Notes: generated from the sequence alone by a model not told the origin. Positions 16,322-25,479 are shown, numbered from the stretch's first letter. The stretch is DNA of 64,000 bases from Aridibacter sp965216195 (GCA_965216195.1 OZ244151.1:992001-1056000); one strand, 5' to 3'. Translations and numbers: made by a program.

Positions 16322-17497
16322 ATGAAACGGTTTTTGCATGTGCTCTTTCTCGGCGTTTTTCTGACCACGACTGCAAATGCGCAATCCGGGCGCGTAAGAA
16401 CGAAATCGACAACCGGCACTGAAACCAAACCCATCGGACGGACCATCGATCCAAACGTTTACACCGAGTCACGACCGTTTAAGCCAATCAAACTTGCGCC
16501 AAATCGCAGACGCGTGAGGAAAAAACAGGTTCCGAAAGTGCCGGTAGTAGAAGCAAAGAAAACAACCGGCCAAGACGATGAAGATGAGATCATTTCGATT
16601 GAAGCCAGCCTGGTGACCGTTCCGGTCACGGTGTTTGATAAAAACGGCATATATATTCCACACATCGGAAAACACGAATTTAAGATTTTTGAGGACGGTG
16701 TAGAGCAGGAAATCACCTACTTCGGAGCGGACGATCAGCCATTTACGGTTGCCCTGGTTATCGATACAAGCGGCTCGACACAGTTTAAGATCGAAGACAT
16801 ACGCTTTGCGGCGAGAGCTTTTGTGAGGCAGCTGGAGCCGCGCGATAAGGTGATCGTGATCTCGTTTGCTAGCGGCGTGAGAGTCAGATCGGAAGTTACA
16901 AACGACAAGGAGAAAATTTATCGAGCGATTGACAGTATAGGCTTTGGCGGAGGTACGGCACTTTATGACGCGGTGGAATTTTCGCTCAAAAAGCGTATGA
17001 GGAAAATTAAGGGTAGGAAGGCAATCGTACTTTTTACCGATGGAGTTGATACGGGATCAAGGGACGCGAATTTCAGAGAAAACCTTGAAGATGCCGAGGA
17101 ATCGGATTCACTAATCTATCCGGTTTATTACAACACGTTTTTGAGCGGGCGTTCGAGCGGAACGATCCTAAGCTCGCCGTTTCCAGGTGTGAGCATTGGT
17201 AACAGCTCCGTCAGGGAAGCTAAGGCTCATACTTTTGGCAAACACTTTCTGGAAGATTTGGCGGCTTACACGGGTGGAAGGGTTTTCCATGCCGGGCAAT
17301 CGCGGTCGATTTTGGTGCAGGCTTTTGAGGGAGTCGCTGAAGAACTCAGGAGCCAGTATGTGATCGGTTACTCTCCCTCAAGCGAAGGCGAAAAAGGCGA
17401 GCGAAAGCGAATAAAGGTGCGAGTATATCGCGGCGATATAAGAGTCCGCGCGCGGGATAGTTATATTGTTGGCGAGAGGAATACTCGAGGCAATTAG
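16322..17497 (+). CDS. Secreted VWFA-related Acidobacterial domain protein (paralogue 1)
   Basis: A 391-aa exported protein. ATG at 16322 follows a GGAG at 16312 and begins a signal peptide (MKRFLHVLFLGVFLTTTANA). After a basic, proline-containing linker comes the strand VTVPVTVFDKNGIYI and KHEFKIFEDGVEQEI, typical of the TIGR03436 family, then a von Willebrand A domain. The MIDAS metal site is complete: DTSGS (148-152), the threonine in GGGTALYDAV, and FTDGVDTGS. The C-terminal SQYVIGYSP block is conserved in the family. Members are abundant in Acidobacteriota; their ligands are unknown. A close paralogue of similar length lies at 22643. The terminator-free downstream gap holds the GCTTTAAA array. 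Confidence 0.9.
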   Translation: MKRFLHVLFLGVFLTTTANAQSGRVRTKSTTGTETKPIGRTIDPNVYTESRPFKPIKLAPNRRRVRKKQVPKVPVVEAKKTTGQDDEDEIISIEASLVTVPVTVFDKNGIYIPHIGKHEFKIFEDGVEQEITYFGADDQPFTVALVIDTSGSTQFKIEDIRFAARAFVRQLEPRDKVIVISFASGVRVRSEVTNDKEKIYRAIDSIGFGGGTALYDAVEFSLKKRMRKIKGRKAIVLFTDGVDTGSRDANFRENLEDAEESDSLIYPVYYNTFLSGRSSGTILSSPFPGVSIGNSSVREAKAHTFGKHFLEDLAAYTGGRVFHAGQSRSILVQAFEGVAEELRSQYVIGYSPSSEGEKGERKRIKVRVYRGDIRVRARDSYIVGERNTRGN

Positions 17498-17515
17498 ACC
17501 CGATTGCTTAAGCCT

Positions 17516-17766
17516 GCTTTAAAGTGCTTTGAATCTCTCTCGCCCCGCTTTAAATCTCAAACCCCACGCGCTTTAAATCCTACCAGGCCGCTTTAAAGTG
17601 ACATCACAGGTGCTTTAAACTCAAACGCCAAGCCCTTTATTCTCAATAGTTTTATGACGTTTTAATCGTTATGCAGGCGCTTTAAAATCGGTGGCTCAAA
17701 GTGATTGAAACCTAAGAAACGCTTTAAAGGTCTGCTTTAAAAGTGTGTCAAGACAATGCTTTAAAA
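17516..17766. repeat. Array of nine irregularly spaced GCTTTAAA octamers
   Basis: Exact GCTTTAAA occurs at 17516, 17547, 17570, 17590, 17612, 17679, 17721, 17734 and 17759, all in the same orientation, in the 272-base gap between two convergent genes. Near-copies (GCTTTGAA at 17526, CCTTTATT near 17633, GTTTTAAT near 17660) fill the wider spacings. Most copies are 20-31 bases apart and the sequence between them is unrelated, so this is not a simple tandem repeat. An octamer is expected far less than once in such a stretch. It may be a cluster of protein-binding sites; nothing in the known families identifies it. Confidence 0.85.
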
Positions 17767-17769
17767 AAG

Positions 17770-18735
17770 TTAACCTTGCGATTTCGGTTGCCGCCTAAAT
17801 TGCTCACGACTTTCTGAAACGGACTGCCGGACAAACTGTTTGAGGTCGTCCATAAAAGCCTTGCTGATTCCTTTCTTCGATTCATCGAGAAGCGCGTGTC
17901 GTCCATCTGGATAAACTTCAACTTTAATATCGTTCAACCCTGCTTGTTTTATCTTTTTCAAACTCAATTCGACCGGACAATTTGTATCGTTTTCACCATA
18001 AGCGATAAACTCCGGAGTCTTTACCTTTTTCCAATAGTTTGTCGGGTCGAAATCGAGAAACGGCATCACTGACTTTTTCGTTTTCAGGTTCCCGGTAGTA
18101 ATCTGAGCGATCCCGGGGGCAAGAAAATCGTATGTGTATTTAGCTATGTTGTTTCGCTCCTCGAAGAGAAGTTGTTCTTCACCTGATGTAACTGAGCCCG
18201 AGATATTTACAACGAATGAAAGTTGGTCCGACCTTGCCGCTACAACCGGGGCGATCCACCCTCCCTGGCTTACACCGATCAAGCCAATTCCCGAATAGTC
18301 AAAGAGTTTTTGAGATCTTATGTACTCGACTGCGCTTTCTGTATCGGTCGCAAGTTCTTCGACCGGTTTCCCAATCCAATCGCCTTCCGATTTTTCGCTT
18401 CCGCGCTTATCAGGCAGCAGTACTGCGACGCCGTAGTCTTGAAGCTCTTTAACAATCGCGAGATACCACGGATTGTCTCTTTGACTTGTTCCCGAGCCGT
18501 GAACAAATACCGCCACCGGGAAGGGGCCTTCTCCCTTTGGCAGAAACAGCATCCCTGCAAGTTTGGTCTTGTCTGAAGTATTTTCGAAAGCGACCTCTTT
18601 AAAGTTGAGTTTTGTGAGTTTTGGACCTTCAAATTTGGCGAGGGGATTGCTCCGGTCCTTAGTCAAAAACGGGAACAAAAGAAGCCCAAAACCGAGAAGG
18701 AGTACAAAAAAAGACGCCAAAAGAATATTTCGCAT
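17770..18735 (-). CDS. Exported or anchored alpha/beta hydrolase
   Basis: A 321-aa serine hydrolase with an N-terminal hydrophobic segment (ILLASFFVLLLGFGLLLFPFL) acting as signal or anchor. The alpha/beta-hydrolase triad is readable: nucleophile S156 in GVSQGG, D250 in YGENDTNCP and H280 in DGRHALLD. The oxyanion region is VFVHGSGTSQRDN (about 77-88), followed by LLPDKRGSEKSEGDW. This resembles periplasmic acyl-hydrolase/dienelactone-hydrolase-like enzymes; substrate specificity cannot be read. It ends inside the GCTTTAAA array gap and is convergent with the VWA gene. Confidence 0.85.
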   Translation of the reverse strand: MRNILLASFFVLLLGFGLLLFPFLTKDRSNPLAKFEGPKLTKLNFKEVAFENTSDKTKLAGMLFLPKGEGPFPVAVFVHGSGTSQRDNPWYLAIVKELQDYGVAVLLPDKRGSEKSEGDWIGKPVEELATDTESAVEYIRSQKLFDYSGIGLIGVSQGGWIAPVVAARSDQLSFVVNISGSVTSGEEQLLFEERNNIAKYTYDFLAPGIAQITTGNLKTKKSVMPFLDFDPTNYWKKVKTPEFIAYGENDTNCPVELSLKKIKQAGLNDIKVEVYPDGRHALLDESKKGISKAFMDDLKQFVRQSVSESREQFRRQPKSQG

Positions 18736-18774
18736 TAATTAAATGACGTCTTAAAGATTGAATTTGTTTCGAAA

Positions 18775-18806
18775 TAAAAAAACCGGGCAAAATTAATTAC
18801 CCGGTT
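18775..18806 (-). terminator. Rho-independent terminator after the tandem NTF2-like gene
   Basis: On the minus strand AACCGGG pairs perfectly with CCCGGTT around a 12-base AT loop, followed by a run of T. It lies 23 bases beyond the stop codon of the gene at 18829-19662. Confidence 0.85.
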
Positions 18807-18828
18807 ATCAGCGGAATGTAATCTTATT

Positions 18829-19662
18829 TTACGCAGCCGGAACGCCCGACCAAAGAACCTGCTCAATCATCCATTTTTCGCCGTTTCGCGAAAGCAGCAT
18901 ATAATCGATGCCCCACCAGGCCGTAACCTTAATCGCAGCGATATGGTTCATCACGTCTAAAACTTTTACTTTCTTTGGCGCGTCAGCTTTCGGAAACTGC
19001 TTTTTCTCTTTTACCCACTTCGCGTAGCCGAGTGCCTTTTCAAATGTCATTTGGTTGCCCTTGCGATAGCCACCATTTTTTCGATCCAGGCCGTAGCCAA
19101 ATTTATACATCGTAGGCTTTAAAACGCTTTCGAGTTTTGACGGGTCTCCTTCGTAGAAACCTTCGATGTAGCCCAGCCCGGCTTTCATTGCTCCGTAAAA
19201 CTCCGCGGCGCTCGTGCAGGCTTTTGGATTTGGTCCTTCCCAGAGAACCTGTCGAATCATCCATTTACCGTCGTTTTTGGCAAGCAGCATATAGTCGACT
19301 CCCCAATTCGCGGTCGCCTTTGTTATCGCGATCTTATTGCTAACCTCCAGTACTTCAACTTTTTTAGGCGACCCCGGCTTTGCAAAGTTCTTTTTCTCGC
19401 GTACGTTTTTTGCATAAGCAAGAGCTTTCGTAAAAGGGAAATCTCCGGCGGGTTCGTAACTTTCCGAACCTTTTTTCCTCCAAAACCCATGCTTGTTGAG
19501 CTCAGGGGAAATGCCGGCGCGGAGTTTGGATTCATCTCCTTCATAGAAACCTTCGATATAATTCATCGAGGCTTTTTTTACAGCCTCAGCATCCGCTTCA
19601 TTTGTTGCGAAGGCAATATTCCCTAGAAAAAGACAGATAATCGCAATGGATAATTTTTTCAT
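18829..19662 (-). CDS. Secreted protein with two tandem lumazine-binding/NTF2-like domains
   Basis: A 277-aa exported protein (signal MKKLSIAIICLFLGNIAFA). The rest is an internal duplication of about 125 residues. Repeat 1 contains YIEGFYEGDESKLRAGIS, FTKALAYAKNVREKK and WGVDYMLLAKNDGKWMIRQV; repeat 2 has YIEGFYEGDPSKLESVLK, FEKALGYAKWVKEKK and WGIDYMLLSRNGEKWMIEQV. Each unit matches the 'putative lumazine-binding' (Lumazine_bd_2) branch of the NTF2/SnoaL fold, which usually occurs as a single domain. These proteins lack a known reaction. A terminator lies directly downstream. Confidence 0.85.
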   Translation of the reverse strand: MKKLSIAIICLFLGNIAFATNEADAEAVKKASMNYIEGFYEGDESKLRAGISPELNKHGFWRKKGSESYEPAGDFPFTKALAYAKNVREKKNFAKPGSPKKVEVLEVSNKIAITKATANWGVDYMLLAKNDGKWMIRQVLWEGPNPKACTSAAEFYGAMKAGLGYIEGFYEGDPSKLESVLKPTMYKFGYGLDRKNGGYRKGNQMTFEKALGYAKWVKEKKQFPKADAPKKVKVLDVMNHIAAIKVTAWWGIDYMLLSRNGEKWMIEQVLWSGVPAA

Positions 19663-19734
19663 GATGATTGAGTCCTACGTTTTTACTAAATTACTGGTTA
19701 AAGTTGAAGAAAGTTTCAAAAATTATAATGCATA

Positions 19735-20310
19735 CTAGGAATGGACCTCAATATCATATTTTGTCAGCAACCCACCGAGCTCCGTTCTGGAGAATTTTGC
19801 TTTTCTAATTCGGTTAGATTCCGGATCGATCGAGAAGTTAACGGCTGAACTGAAATCGACTCTTTCAAGATTTGTATTCTCAAAAATTGATCCTTTCAAA
19901 TCGCAGCCGGCAAAAATCGAACCGGACAAATCGGTATTCGCAAAATCAGCGTCGTGAATCCTGCAATTTTTAAAATCTGTGTTGATTAGATTTAGCTCGG
20001 AGAAGACCGAGGAATTAAGTTGGCAGCCTTCAAAACTAAATGACAGAAGCAGGCTATCCGTGCTGTCAAAACGCAAGCCGAGGATCTTGCAGTCTTTGAA
20101 TCTTACGTCGCGGAAAGAGGCGTTTGTGATGTCTGCAAAGCTCAGATCACAGTTTTCAAAACCGCATTCAATAAACCTTGTGTCCGATAAGTCCGAACTA
20201 CCGAGATTGCAGTTTTGGAATGTGCAGCATTCGTATCTGCCCTTAGCGGGTTTCTCTACGGCAAAATCAACTCCGCTAAAGACCTCATCCTCAAAAAGGT
20301 CTTCGTTCAT
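19735..20310 (-). CDS. Pentapeptide-repeat protein, Qnr/MfpA-like fold
   Basis: A 191-aa soluble protein formed almost wholly of pentapeptide repeats with F or L every fifth residue (CTFQNCNLGSSDLSDTRF, FENCDLSFADITNASF, FKNCRIHDADFANTDLSGSIF). This predicts a right-handed quadrilateral beta-helix that can mimic DNA. The C-terminal NFSIDPESNRIRKAKFS and GLLTKYDIEV are shared by a common family of ~190-residue proteins related to Qnr/MfpA in fold. Whether it protects gyrase is unknown. It starts immediately after the stop of the VOC-family gene upstream, so the two are likely co-transcribed. Confidence 0.85.
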   Translation of the reverse strand: MNEDLFEDEVFSGVDFAVEKPAKGRYECCTFQNCNLGSSDLSDTRFIECGFENCDLSFADITNASFRDVRFKDCKILGLRFDSTDSLLLSFSFEGCQLNSSVFSELNLINTDFKNCRIHDADFANTDLSGSIFAGCDLKGSIFENTNLERVDFSSAVNFSIDPESNRIRKAKFSRTELGGLLTKYDIEVHS

Positions 20311-20748
20311 CTATTTGTCTCGAAGCGTTTTAGTTTTGGTTATTTTTTTTAACCCAACTAGCGAATTTTCGGCAAAGGCGATTATATGTCCATCCGGATC
20401 AGCAATATATCCAACCTTATCGCCCCAATCCCGATCTTCTAAATCGCTGATTTCTTTTGCTCCGAGTTTAATTCCTCGTTCGAGATATCCTTTCGCATTT
20501 TCCACCTTTAGATACAGTTCGCAACGCGGTATTCCGCTTCCTTCCTTAGGGTGGGGTGAATTATCAGCAATAATTTTTGCGATTCCATTTTCCGGCATTA
20601 GTCCCAATTTCACGGAATCGCTTAGCCAAAACTCCGTCATTCCCGGAACATCGAGACTTGGTTCGACGCCAAAAAGCCCTTCATAAAACTCCTTGGCTTT
20701 AGTTTGGTCTGCGACGTACAGGATAAATTCGATTTCTTTCATATTCAT
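20311..20748 (-). CDS. VOC-superfamily (glyoxalase/bleomycin resistance-like) protein
   Basis: A 145-aa protein of the vicinal oxygen chelate fold. N-terminal EIEFILYVADQTKAKEFYEGLFG is the usual first beta-alpha unit; the second half carries CELYLKVENAKGYLERGIKLGA and the typical end GYIADPDGHIIAFAE with the metal-site glutamate. Such proteins bind metal and either catalyse or sequester small molecules; specificity is unclear. It is the first gene of a two-gene unit with the pentapeptide protein (adjacent, no gap). Confidence 0.88.
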   Translation of the reverse strand: MNMKEIEFILYVADQTKAKEFYEGLFGVEPSLDVPGMTEFWLSDSVKLGLMPENGIAKIIADNSPHPKEGSGIPRCELYLKVENAKGYLERGIKLGAKEISDLEDRDWGDKVGYIADPDGHIIAFAENSLVGLKKITKTKTLRDK

Positions 20749-20827
20749 ATTTTAAATCGATTTTGAAACCAGAACATCAGGTTCTGAGTATGTAGTAGGA
20801 AAGATTAAATCTATCGGAGTCATACTT

Positions 20828-21382
20828 ATGAACCTAACTCTTGAACACAACTTACTATATCTTATACGGGATTTTGGGAGCATCTTGTTTTTAATGATGA
20901 TTGCCGGAGTGGTAGGAATTAGTGCACAAAACAAAAAAGCAAACCCTCAACTCAAAGATCCTGAAACGGCCGTTCGTCACCTTTATGATCAGGTTACCTT
21001 TCCCGCAGGGAAGACGCCTGACTGGGATTACGTTAGAACGATGTTTGTTAAGAACGCGACGGTCGTAATGCGTGCGGGGCGAAATAAAACAAACACGCTG
21101 TCGCTTGACGGCTGGATCCTCGATTTTGTGAATTTTATACACGACGCTGAGGTTAAAAAGACGGGCTTTGAAGAGAAGATCGTCAAGCTGAAAACGATGG
21201 AATTTGGCGATATTGCCCACGTTCTGGTGCTTTATACATCATACATTCCAGGCAAAAGTAAAAGGCCGCGCGAAGGCGTCGATAGTTTTCATCTTATAAA
21301 GAAAGGCGGCGAATGGAAGATCGTTTCGATTTTAAATGAGATTCCAACGAAGGATCGACCAAAGCCAGAGGCGCTAAAGTAG
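20828..21382 (+). CDS. Exported NTF2-like (SnoaL-type) protein
   Basis: A 184-aa protein with an N-terminal hydrophobic segment (FGSILFLMMIAGVVGISA) followed by an NTF2-like domain: PETAVRHLYDQVTFPAGKTPDW, MFVKNATVVMR, GWILDFVNFIHDAEV, and a closing strand pair ending DSFHLIKKGGEWKIVSILNEI. The WKI strand is a common end of this fold. The start at 20828 gives a long N-region; an internal ATG near 20894 would leave a shorter signal, so the start is uncertain. The function is unknown; the protein is one of several secreted NTF2-like proteins in this window. Confidence 0.75.
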   Translation: MNLTLEHNLLYLIRDFGSILFLMMIAGVVGISAQNKKANPQLKDPETAVRHLYDQVTFPAGKTPDWDYVRTMFVKNATVVMRAGRNKTNTLSLDGWILDFVNFIHDAEVKKTGFEEKIVKLKTMEFGDIAHVLVLYTSYIPGKSKRPREGVDSFHLIKKGGEWKIVSILNEIPTKDRPKPEALK

Positions 21383-21389
21383 CGTCGCT

Positions 21390-22472
21390 TCAGAGTCTTG
21401 TGATTTCTTTCCCTTCGGTAGTCAGATAAGACTTCATCAAGTTTGCGGTCATACAGGAGTGGACTGGAAGCACGTATAGAATATCGCCAACACTGTATTC
21501 GCTAACCAGCGACGCAGGAACCGAAACAACGCCGTGCTCTTGAGAGAGATTCTTTACATAAAAATCGGGAATCGGGTCTCCCAACCCACTTTCAGTTAGT
21601 CTTACAATTTGGCCGTAGATTGTACCGAAATTTGTTCCCTCCAATCGCTCTTTTGAAAAATGTGCACCGCCGCCATAAATCACGATTTCATTCCGCTTTT
21701 TGTGGATCGCAACAATCGGACACGCAAGGGCAACCGCTACTTGATCCGGTGAACACGCACCGATCTGCTCCTGCGAGAGGTCATAGAAGACGAAGTTTCC
21801 CGGCCTGATCTCGTCAGTTCCCGTGAAATTGTCAGCAACCGAACAAGTCGGAGTATCTCCAACCGAAATTATTAGTTCCGGGTTTTCTTCTTTGTAGCGT
21901 TTTTTCAGGGGAGCCAAAAGTTCAACGCTTTTAGAGTGAACATTTAGAATTTCTTTTTTTGAACGGCATTTGTAGGAATGTCCTGCGTGCGTGAGAAACC
22001 CTTTGAAACTTAGGAGGCCATCTTTACCCAATACGTCCAAAATTCCGTCAATTTTCTCAAAGTCTTCCGGGGAAACACCTGTTCGGTGATAACCTACGTC
22101 AATTTTTATGAAAAAGCCGGCGTTGTTTTTAAGATCGCCGATTAAGAATTTGGCTGCCTCTACGGATTCAACAAGTAGGTTTAAACGGATTTCGCGAGCG
22201 AGGCGGTTGATGGTTTCGATTTCTAAGAGATTAACCGAAAATGCCACCGTAATATCATCCCACTCTCCAGCGAAATATTCTGCCATTTCAAGCGACGAAA
22301 CCGTGATCTTATCTACGCCCAACTCTTTGAACCAACGTCCTATTTCAAGTGATTGGTGGGTTTTGAAATGAGGGCGAAAAAGTAATTTGTGTTGCTTCGA
22401 TTTTGAGAACATATCATCAATGTTCTTCTTACACTTGTTTTCATCGAGCATCAGAGTGGGCTTGGTGATCAT
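21390..22472 (-). CDS. D-threonine aldolase-like PLP enzyme (D-TA family)
   Basis: A 360-aa fold-type III (alanine racemase-like) PLP enzyme. The PLP lysine is in LLFRPHFKTHQS (K37). Other family marks are the strand FIKIDVGYHRTGV, HAGHSY, ISVGDTPTCSVAD and DEIRPGNFVFYD. The C-terminal VLPVHSCMTANLM carries the HxC metal ligands of D-threonine aldolase/D-serine dehydratase-type enzymes. The likely reaction is retro-aldol cleavage or dehydration of a D-3-hydroxyamino acid; the substrate cannot be fixed from sequence. It converges with the NTF2-like gene, leaving 7 bases. Confidence 0.88.
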   Translation of the reverse strand: MITKPTLMLDENKCKKNIDDMFSKSKQHKLLFRPHFKTHQSLEIGRWFKELGVDKITVSSLEMAEYFAGEWDDITVAFSVNLLEIETINRLAREIRLNLLVESVEAAKFLIGDLKNNAGFFIKIDVGYHRTGVSPEDFEKIDGILDVLGKDGLLSFKGFLTHAGHSYKCRSKKEILNVHSKSVELLAPLKKRYKEENPELIISVGDTPTCSVADNFTGTDEIRPGNFVFYDLSQEQIGACSPDQVAVALACPIVAIHKKRNEIVIYGGGAHFSKERLEGTNFGTIYGQIVRLTESGLGDPIPDFYVKNLSQEHGVVSVPASLVSEYSVGDILYVLPVHSCMTANLMKSYLTTEGKEITRL

Positions 22473-22642
22473 ATTTTTTCGAACTTCGAATCGTAGTAGC
22501 TTTTCTAGTTTCTCATCTCAACTTTTCTCAAACCTCGCTGCTTTTTTCAAGCTGGAGAACCATAATAGCCAATAAATTTGTCAACTTTCTTAAATATCTT
22601 GTATGATTTAGTAGAAACCGCCAACAAAAAATTGCAAGTTTG

Positions 22643-23827
22643 ATGAAAAGAATTCTATTAATCACCGCGTTTTGTCTGTTAGTACCTTCGATTTGTGCTT
22701 TCGGTCAATCTGGGAAAGTGAAACCAAAACCGACCCCTGCTCCGGTGACTATTGATACTAAAGAGACGATTTATTCCGAGACGGGAGTATATGTTCGACG
22801 CAGAATTTATAAACCTGAAATCCTCAAGAAAAGGAAGAAAAAGAAAAAAAAGAGCAAGAAACAAGCGACCCGTAAGGCGCCCGTAATTCAAGATGTTTCG
22901 CAGCAGGTTGAGGAAGACGATGATGAGCTGATTACAATTGATTCTTCGTTTGTAATGATCCCGGTGAGTGTGCACGACCGAAACGGGCTTTATATACCTA
23001 ATTTAACAAAAGAAAATTTTAAGGTTTTTGAAGATGGTGTCGAGCAGGAGATTGAGTATTTTGCTACTTCGGAGCAGCCGTTTACGGTAGTTTTGCTGAT
23101 TGATGTCAGTCCCTCCACGGAGTACCGGATTGAGGAAATTCGTGAAGCCGCAAAGGCATTTGTTGACGAACTAAAACCCCAGGATCGTGTTTTAGTAGTT
23201 TCGTTTGATTCCGCGATAAGGGTTTTGGCCGAAGCCACAAATGATCGGCGAAGGATTCATAAGGCAATTGATCGGGCTAATTTCGGTGGAGGTACAGCAC
23301 TTTATGATGCGATAGATTTCACTTTTAAAAAGCGCCTAAGGAATATCACAGGTAAAAAGGCAGTCGTCCTATTTACAGATGGGGTAGATACCACATCGCG
23401 TAGGTCTGATTACCTGATGAATATTGATGAGGTTGAGGAATCTGACGTAACTATATATCCGATTTATTACAATACTTACAGGCGAATGGTTAGACGAGAT
23501 GTATTTAACGATCCGCTCGGGCGAAGGCCGCGATACGGACAGGTGAAAGGTACCAGACCCAAGGATTACGCGGTTGGCCGGCAGTATCTATTGGAACTCG
23601 CAGGCTCGACAGGCGGGCGTATATTCATTCCTGAAAAGACTGACGATGGTTTGCGAAACGCCTTTTTTGGAATCGCGGAAGAATTGAGACGTCAGTATAA
23701 TCTTGGTTATTCTCCTCCGGAGGACGGAAAGCCGGGCGAACGCAAAAGTATTAAGGTGAGGATAAACCGTCCGAAATTGGTGGTGAGAAACCGTACGAGC
23801 TATGTAGTTGGGCAAAAGAAACAATAG
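22643..23827 (+). CDS. Secreted VWFA-related Acidobacterial domain protein (paralogue 2)
   Basis: A 394-aa exported protein (signal MKRILLITAFCLLVPSICAFG) that is homologous along its length to the protein at 16322. A very basic linker (KKRKKKKKKSKKQ, near residue 70) precedes the VWA module. The MIDAS site is DVSPS, with the threonine in GGGTALYDAI and FTDGVDTTS. The family strand SVHDRNGLYIPNLTKENF and the C-terminal RRQYNLGYSPPEDGKPGERK are present. The ATG at 22643 is preferred over the in-frame TTG one codon before. The ligand is unknown. The gene stands alone with a terminator-like hairpin downstream. Confidence 0.9.
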   Translation: MKRILLITAFCLLVPSICAFGQSGKVKPKPTPAPVTIDTKETIYSETGVYVRRRIYKPEILKKRKKKKKKSKKQATRKAPVIQDVSQQVEEDDDELITIDSSFVMIPVSVHDRNGLYIPNLTKENFKVFEDGVEQEIEYFATSEQPFTVVLLIDVSPSTEYRIEEIREAAKAFVDELKPQDRVLVVSFDSAIRVLAEATNDRRRIHKAIDRANFGGGTALYDAIDFTFKKRLRNITGKKAVVLFTDGVDTTSRRSDYLMNIDEVEESDVTIYPIYYNTYRRMVRRDVFNDPLGRRPRYGQVKGTRPKDYAVGRQYLLELAGSTGGRIFIPEKTDDGLRNAFFGIAEELRRQYNLGYSPPEDGKPGERKSIKVRINRPKLVVRNRTSYVVGQKKQ

Positions 23828-23869
23828 GTTCGCGGAAATGCGAGCGATTGCAAAAGAGAGTATTGGATA

Positions 23870-23899
23870 AACGTAGGGCATAGGCTCTGCGTTATTTTT
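23870..23899 (+). terminator. Terminator-like hairpin after VWA paralogue 2
   Basis: AACGTAG pairs with CTGCGTT (one G-U) around a 10-base loop, followed by ATTTTT. It lies about 40 bases after the VWA stop codon. Confidence 0.55.
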
Positions 23900-23922
23900 G
23901 ATTTTAAATTATGATTTCGTCT

Positions 23923-25140
23923 TCAAGGTATAAGATCCGCGACTGAGACCCCGTCAAAATCGGTAAATTCGTATGGCTCGCGTTCTAAGATCGCTTGAGG
24001 AATATTATCGATAATCCTATTAAAGGAGATTTCGTCTAGCGACTCGATGAACGCAGCAAATTCATCAGCCGTTGGATTGGACGGCAGATACTTCTTATAC
24101 ATTTTTACAATCGATCGAAGCATCGGTAAGTAGGGCCGCAAATCCGTAGTTGTAGATGCCTCTTCGCTATCGATCCACGCGATCGGGACTTTTGAGATTG
24201 AGTTGTTTTGAAGCAATTCAGTTTTTAGCAAAAGCTCAATATCGAAGGCAAACTTCGTTTCAATCAGATCGTCAATTATTGCCGCCGCCGCTTCGTTTCG
24301 GAATGCCTTAAAACCGCACTGCGTGTCGATAACATCTCCCAAATTGGGTATCAGCCTTTTCCATAAATAAATAAATAATTTGCCGCGGTCATTTCGCGTC
24401 CCTTGTTTGATGACTATGGATTCCGGCTCCCTGCGAGATCCGATTGCAGCTGATTTGTCTTGGTTCAAAAGGGGATCAATCAGTAGTCCGACTTGACCTA
24501 TGTGAGTCGAAAGATCGGCGTCGGTGTAAATAATAATCCGATCTTCATCGCTCGTGTTTTGTATCGAATGCCACATTCCATATATGATTGCCGCGCCCTT
24601 CTGGCTATCATTTGTAGAGGAAAGGTTTTTGGCGATCGGAAGGTTTTGGTCGATTGCGTCTTGAAGGAATAGCACCTTTACCCGATCGCCCAAATCATTT
24701 TTATCTACTATCCGCTGAGCGATCTTCCCGCTGTTTTCAGGGCATCCATCGTCTACAACAATAAGCTCCCAACTAACATTCGGTCTATTTTCAAATAACC
24801 ACTCAAGCTGTAAAACCTTCCTACGCAGAAAATCTTCGCCGTGCGGATGCTCTCTCTTTTGTCTGATCCGGGCATGTTCTTTGTAAACGGCAAAAACTAC
24901 TGAGATCGCCAACGGGCTTTGATTCCTGTTAAATACGATCTTGGATTTAGCGAGCTTGAGAACGAGGAGGATAAACACGAGCGTTTTATCTCGTTTTTCA
25001 ATTAAGGCTGTTTCCTCCCTGAGTATTTCCTGAAGGCTGTAGCGTTCTAAAATTCGGTCAACGATTTTCTTAATAAGTTCAAGATGTTCTGAATTCGTAA
25101 GGTCGACCGATTTAGGACATAAGGCAATTATTTCATTCAT
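23923..25140 (-). CDS. Family 2 glycosyltransferase
   Basis: A 405-aa GT-A fold transferase. The nucleotide-sugar site is visible as SVVFAVYKE, ELIVVDDGCPENSG and the metal-binding TDADLS. KGAAIIYGMWHSI and DVIDTQCGFKAFR follow, the latter being characteristic of dolichyl-phosphate mannose/glucose synthase-like GT2 enzymes. An extra N-terminal region of about 80 residues precedes the catalytic domain, and a C-terminal ~80-residue helical tail follows. No transmembrane helices are obvious, so it is probably cytoplasmic or peripheral. The acceptor is unknown; it has no glycan-gene neighbours. Confidence 0.85.
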   Translation of the reverse strand: MNEIIALCPKSVDLTNSEHLELIKKIVDRILERYSLQEILREETALIEKRDKTLVFILLVLKLAKSKIVFNRNQSPLAISVVFAVYKEHARIRQKREHPHGEDFLRRKVLQLEWLFENRPNVSWELIVVDDGCPENSGKIAQRIVDKNDLGDRVKVLFLQDAIDQNLPIAKNLSSTNDSQKGAAIIYGMWHSIQNTSDEDRIIIYTDADLSTHIGQVGLLIDPLLNQDKSAAIGSRREPESIVIKQGTRNDRGKLFIYLWKRLIPNLGDVIDTQCGFKAFRNEAAAAIIDDLIETKFAFDIELLLKTELLQNNSISKVPIAWIDSEEASTTTDLRPYLPMLRSIVKMYKKYLPSNPTADEFAAFIESLDEISFNRIIDNIPQAILEREPYEFTDFDGVSVADLIP

Positions 25141-25479
25141 TTGGGCTGATATATCTCCATTCGTAGCGAATGTTTACGATGGATACGAAGACGTCAATAA
25201 ACCACCGCGTTGTTAAATAATAACTCATTTAGCGTCTCCTGTCTGAAAAGCGCATCGTTAGAATCTTCAACGACAAACCGCGTTCGGGAATAATCTCCCA
25301 AATAGATTTCAGGGAAGTCGCCATTGAATTAGCAGCGCTAATTTTTGTAGGTAATCCATCTTATTTGTGATATTGTTTTGATCAGATATCCTTATTTCTG
25401 TTAGTAATCTCTCTTTATTAGGTAAGGAGAGGAATCGATACGTCCGGCTCTCAAGAAGATTTTTTATTCTTTGAAACAC
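25141..25479. other. Gap upstream of the IS200-like element
   Basis: No gene, repeat or regulatory site could be supported here. The left hairpin of the IS200-like element begins at 25480. Confidence 0.5.

Noticed and set aside
25141..25479. Regulatory RNA or small gene upstream of the IS200 element
   Set aside because: No convincing hairpin, start or motif apart from the element's own left hairpin.
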